Of a stretch of DNA of 64,000 nt, positions 62,422 through 64,000 are shown piece after piece (position 1 is the first letter of the stretch; each line of letters begins with the position of its first letter). Made by a program: the position numbers and the translations under genes. A model generated the notes under the pieces. That model made no database searches. It was not told the origin of the DNA and saw only the letters and a program-made list of their open reading frames with translations. Source of the DNA: Telopea speciosissima (taxonomy: Eukaryota; Streptophyta; Magnoliopsida; Proteales; Proteaceae); contig NC_057924.1 of the NCBI RefSeq assembly GCF_018873765.1, forward strand, positions 3,596,001-3,660,000, in the 5' to 3' direction.

Positions 62422-62655
62422 ATTTGGATTCTCTGCGGCTTGGGGTTGACGGTCATCGTGTTGCGCTCAACTCCTAAGCTGTCATGTAGATTTTATATCA
62501 ATTCAATAGTTGGTAGGTGATCTCAATTTTGCTCAAAATTCAAAAATGTCAGGCTACAATTTATCAATCATTGGATTGACATGAAATCTACATGACGATT
62601 GTAAATTGAGTGGCAACACGGTAACTGTTCAACCCAGACCGTAGAGAATCCAAAT
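62422..62655. mobile_element. Long-TIR MITE, 234 bp, Mutator-like
   Basis: The left end ATTTGGATTCTCTGCGG and the right-end reverse complement ATTTGGATTCTCTACGG continue as an imperfect inverted repeat of about 100 bases per arm, sharing cgtgttgc, ctcaa and gtcatgtagattt. The flanking 9-mers gatcccatt and gcttccatt match at 7 of 9 positions, consistent with an old Mutator-type duplication. Confidence 0.7.
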
Positions 62656-63408
62656 GCTTCCATTTAACAAATTTATAGGTCTAGCGGGCTGACAAAAGGA
62701 TATATATATAAACAACAAACATGTATCGTCCTTAAATCGTATGTGAAGTGTTGATGTATCCATAGATAATTCAGAATCTAGGCCTAACCCAAGAAACAAT
62801 CTTACAATATTTTATTTATGGGAGAGAGTTCAAACTTCAAAGGTGGCGTGAGATCAATAGAAGCGTGAAACATGCAATAACGTTGATAGGAGCGAGATTT
62901 CCATCTTTTATGGTGGGTGGGATGATCATTTTGTGTTCCGGCCTCCATGTCTAGGTGTAGGACCGCGTTGTCTTTCAAGGTTATTTTTTTATTATTTATT
63001 TTATAAAAACAATAGTGAAAGATCACGAATACAAAACTATTACCCTTTTCTTCTCCTGCCACTCTTGGAGTGGATTTGTGGTAATTGAGGTCTCCATCTG
63101 ATGGTAAGGCAAGGGATTGACTTGTAGGTTTGCTCATTGTCCTATCTTAACACAAGGAATCCCAGGCATGGGAAACCCATAAAATAAGAGAGATAGAAGA
63201 TACAAATATTTTACTGGCATATGATTGAACTATGTCATCACAGAATCTGTGAGGTTAGCATTAGGTTAGTACATGGGAAGAGAATTTTTTTCCTCACCTT
63301 TTTCTCTCAACTCCTATCGATCTACAAAATGGTTTGAGTCTCAAACTTATAAGTAGAAATTAGAGATATGGATGAACACTACTAACAAGGTGACCATGCA
63401 TATAATAT

Positions 63409-63597
63409 CAATTTGGATCCTCTATTGTTGAGCTGCCCGATAGGATCGTACTACCGAGACACGATAAGGCGCCCAATGACCGCCTCACTCCTGCCCGAAC
63501 GTCTTGCCTGAATGGAGGTAAGGCGATCATTACGCATCTCATCATGTCTGGGCAGTACAGTCTTATCGGGCAGCTCGGCAATAGAGGATCTAGATCC
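63409..63597. mobile_element. Fold-back MITE, 189 bp, Mutator-like
   Basis: The left arm ggatcctctattgttgagc, then tgcccgata, pairs with the right arm tatcgggca, gctcggcaatagaggatc. The repeat extends inward through cgataaggcg/cgccttac-like blocks for about 85 bases per arm. The flanks are atataatat (63400-63408) and atataatac (63598-63606), an 8-of-9 target duplication. The ends resemble those of the element at 62422. Confidence 0.75.
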
Positions 63598-64000
63598 ATA
63601 TAATACCCATTCAAATGAGAGAGTTAAATTTCCGTATAGATTTTTTTATTTAAAAAGTTAGGTTTGTATGTGGGAAGTCTTCTTGGACAACCACCCTAAG
63701 GAGAGAGAGAGAGAGAGAGGGGGGGGTAAAATGATGATCATTTGAAGCTGGAGGATCGAATTCAAGATCCGGGAGTCACGGCGTATAACTTTGAAAATTG
63801 ATTGAGAGATTGATAATTCTCCCGAAGAGAATAACATTCCAGAAATGATGTCTTCTGCATTGAAGTTGTCATAATTTTCAGTCTATCTATAATCTGATTA
63901 TTGTCTGTACATAAGCAGAGCTAAATGATGGCGTGGGTTTATATATGTGGTAAGTATAATTTGGCTCCGTTATGTGTTTTTTTCTCTTTACACTGCCAGT

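Larger units (their letters stand above)
61843..64000. other. Intergenic region upstream of fibrillin to window end
   Basis: The first 300 bases are the fibrillin promoter and leader. Beyond them lie two inverted-repeat elements (62422-62655 and 63409-63597) and a GA/G tract at about 63700-63727. No gene is recognised; the ORF at 62802-63137 has no domain I know. Confidence 0.5.

Overview
This window is nuclear DNA from a flowering plant. The protein-coding genes are split by AT-rich GT-AG introns. They include a plant SUMO, a GH17 plus X8 beta-1,3-glucanase, an ANTH clathrin-adaptor protein, a plant-type armadillo protein and a plastid fibrillin. Intergenic DNA is rich in miniature inverted-repeat elements, GA/GT microsatellites and long G or C runs. 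The lineage cannot be fixed from the sequence. The protein sequences look eudicot-like, possibly an early-diverging eudicot, and this is a weak guess.

Layout: 1-5674 (+) is the 3' part of a gene for an uncharacterised multi-pass membrane protein. 8261-11156 (-) is a three-exon SUMO gene. 11157-20193 has no intact gene but contains a 633-bp hAT-type element carrying a captured ankyrin-gene fragment. 20194-22188 (+) is a secreted beta-1,3-glucanase, followed by a diverged ~0.5-kb segmental duplication. 28641-30440 (+) is a single-exon ANTH protein. 30441-38413 has no intact gene but holds several short elements and a decayed RNase H-like fragment. 38414-40132 (-) is a single-exon armadillo-repeat protein. 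45969-55746 (+) is an 11-exon P-loop NTPase gene reconstructed here with every exon phase matching. 60479-61842 (-) is a three-exon plastid-lipid-associated protein (fibrillin) with a tandem duplication of its exon 1/intron 1 junction. The remainder, to 64000, holds two hairpin MITEs.

The genes are unrelated housekeeping or cell-biology genes with no operon-like or cluster logic. No biosynthetic cluster, defence system, CRISPR array or large autonomous transposon is visible. The most interesting content is at the mobile-element scale. One short-element family with CAAGGTTT/CATGGTTT-type ends occurs at least six times, three of them with exact or nearly exact 8-bp target duplications. Other highlights are the gene-fragment-carrying hAT element, foldback MULE-like MITEs with 9-bp duplications, and the duplicated splice junction in the fibrillin gene. 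Exon boundaries were inferred by eye from splice consensus, phase and protein plausibility. No database search was run.
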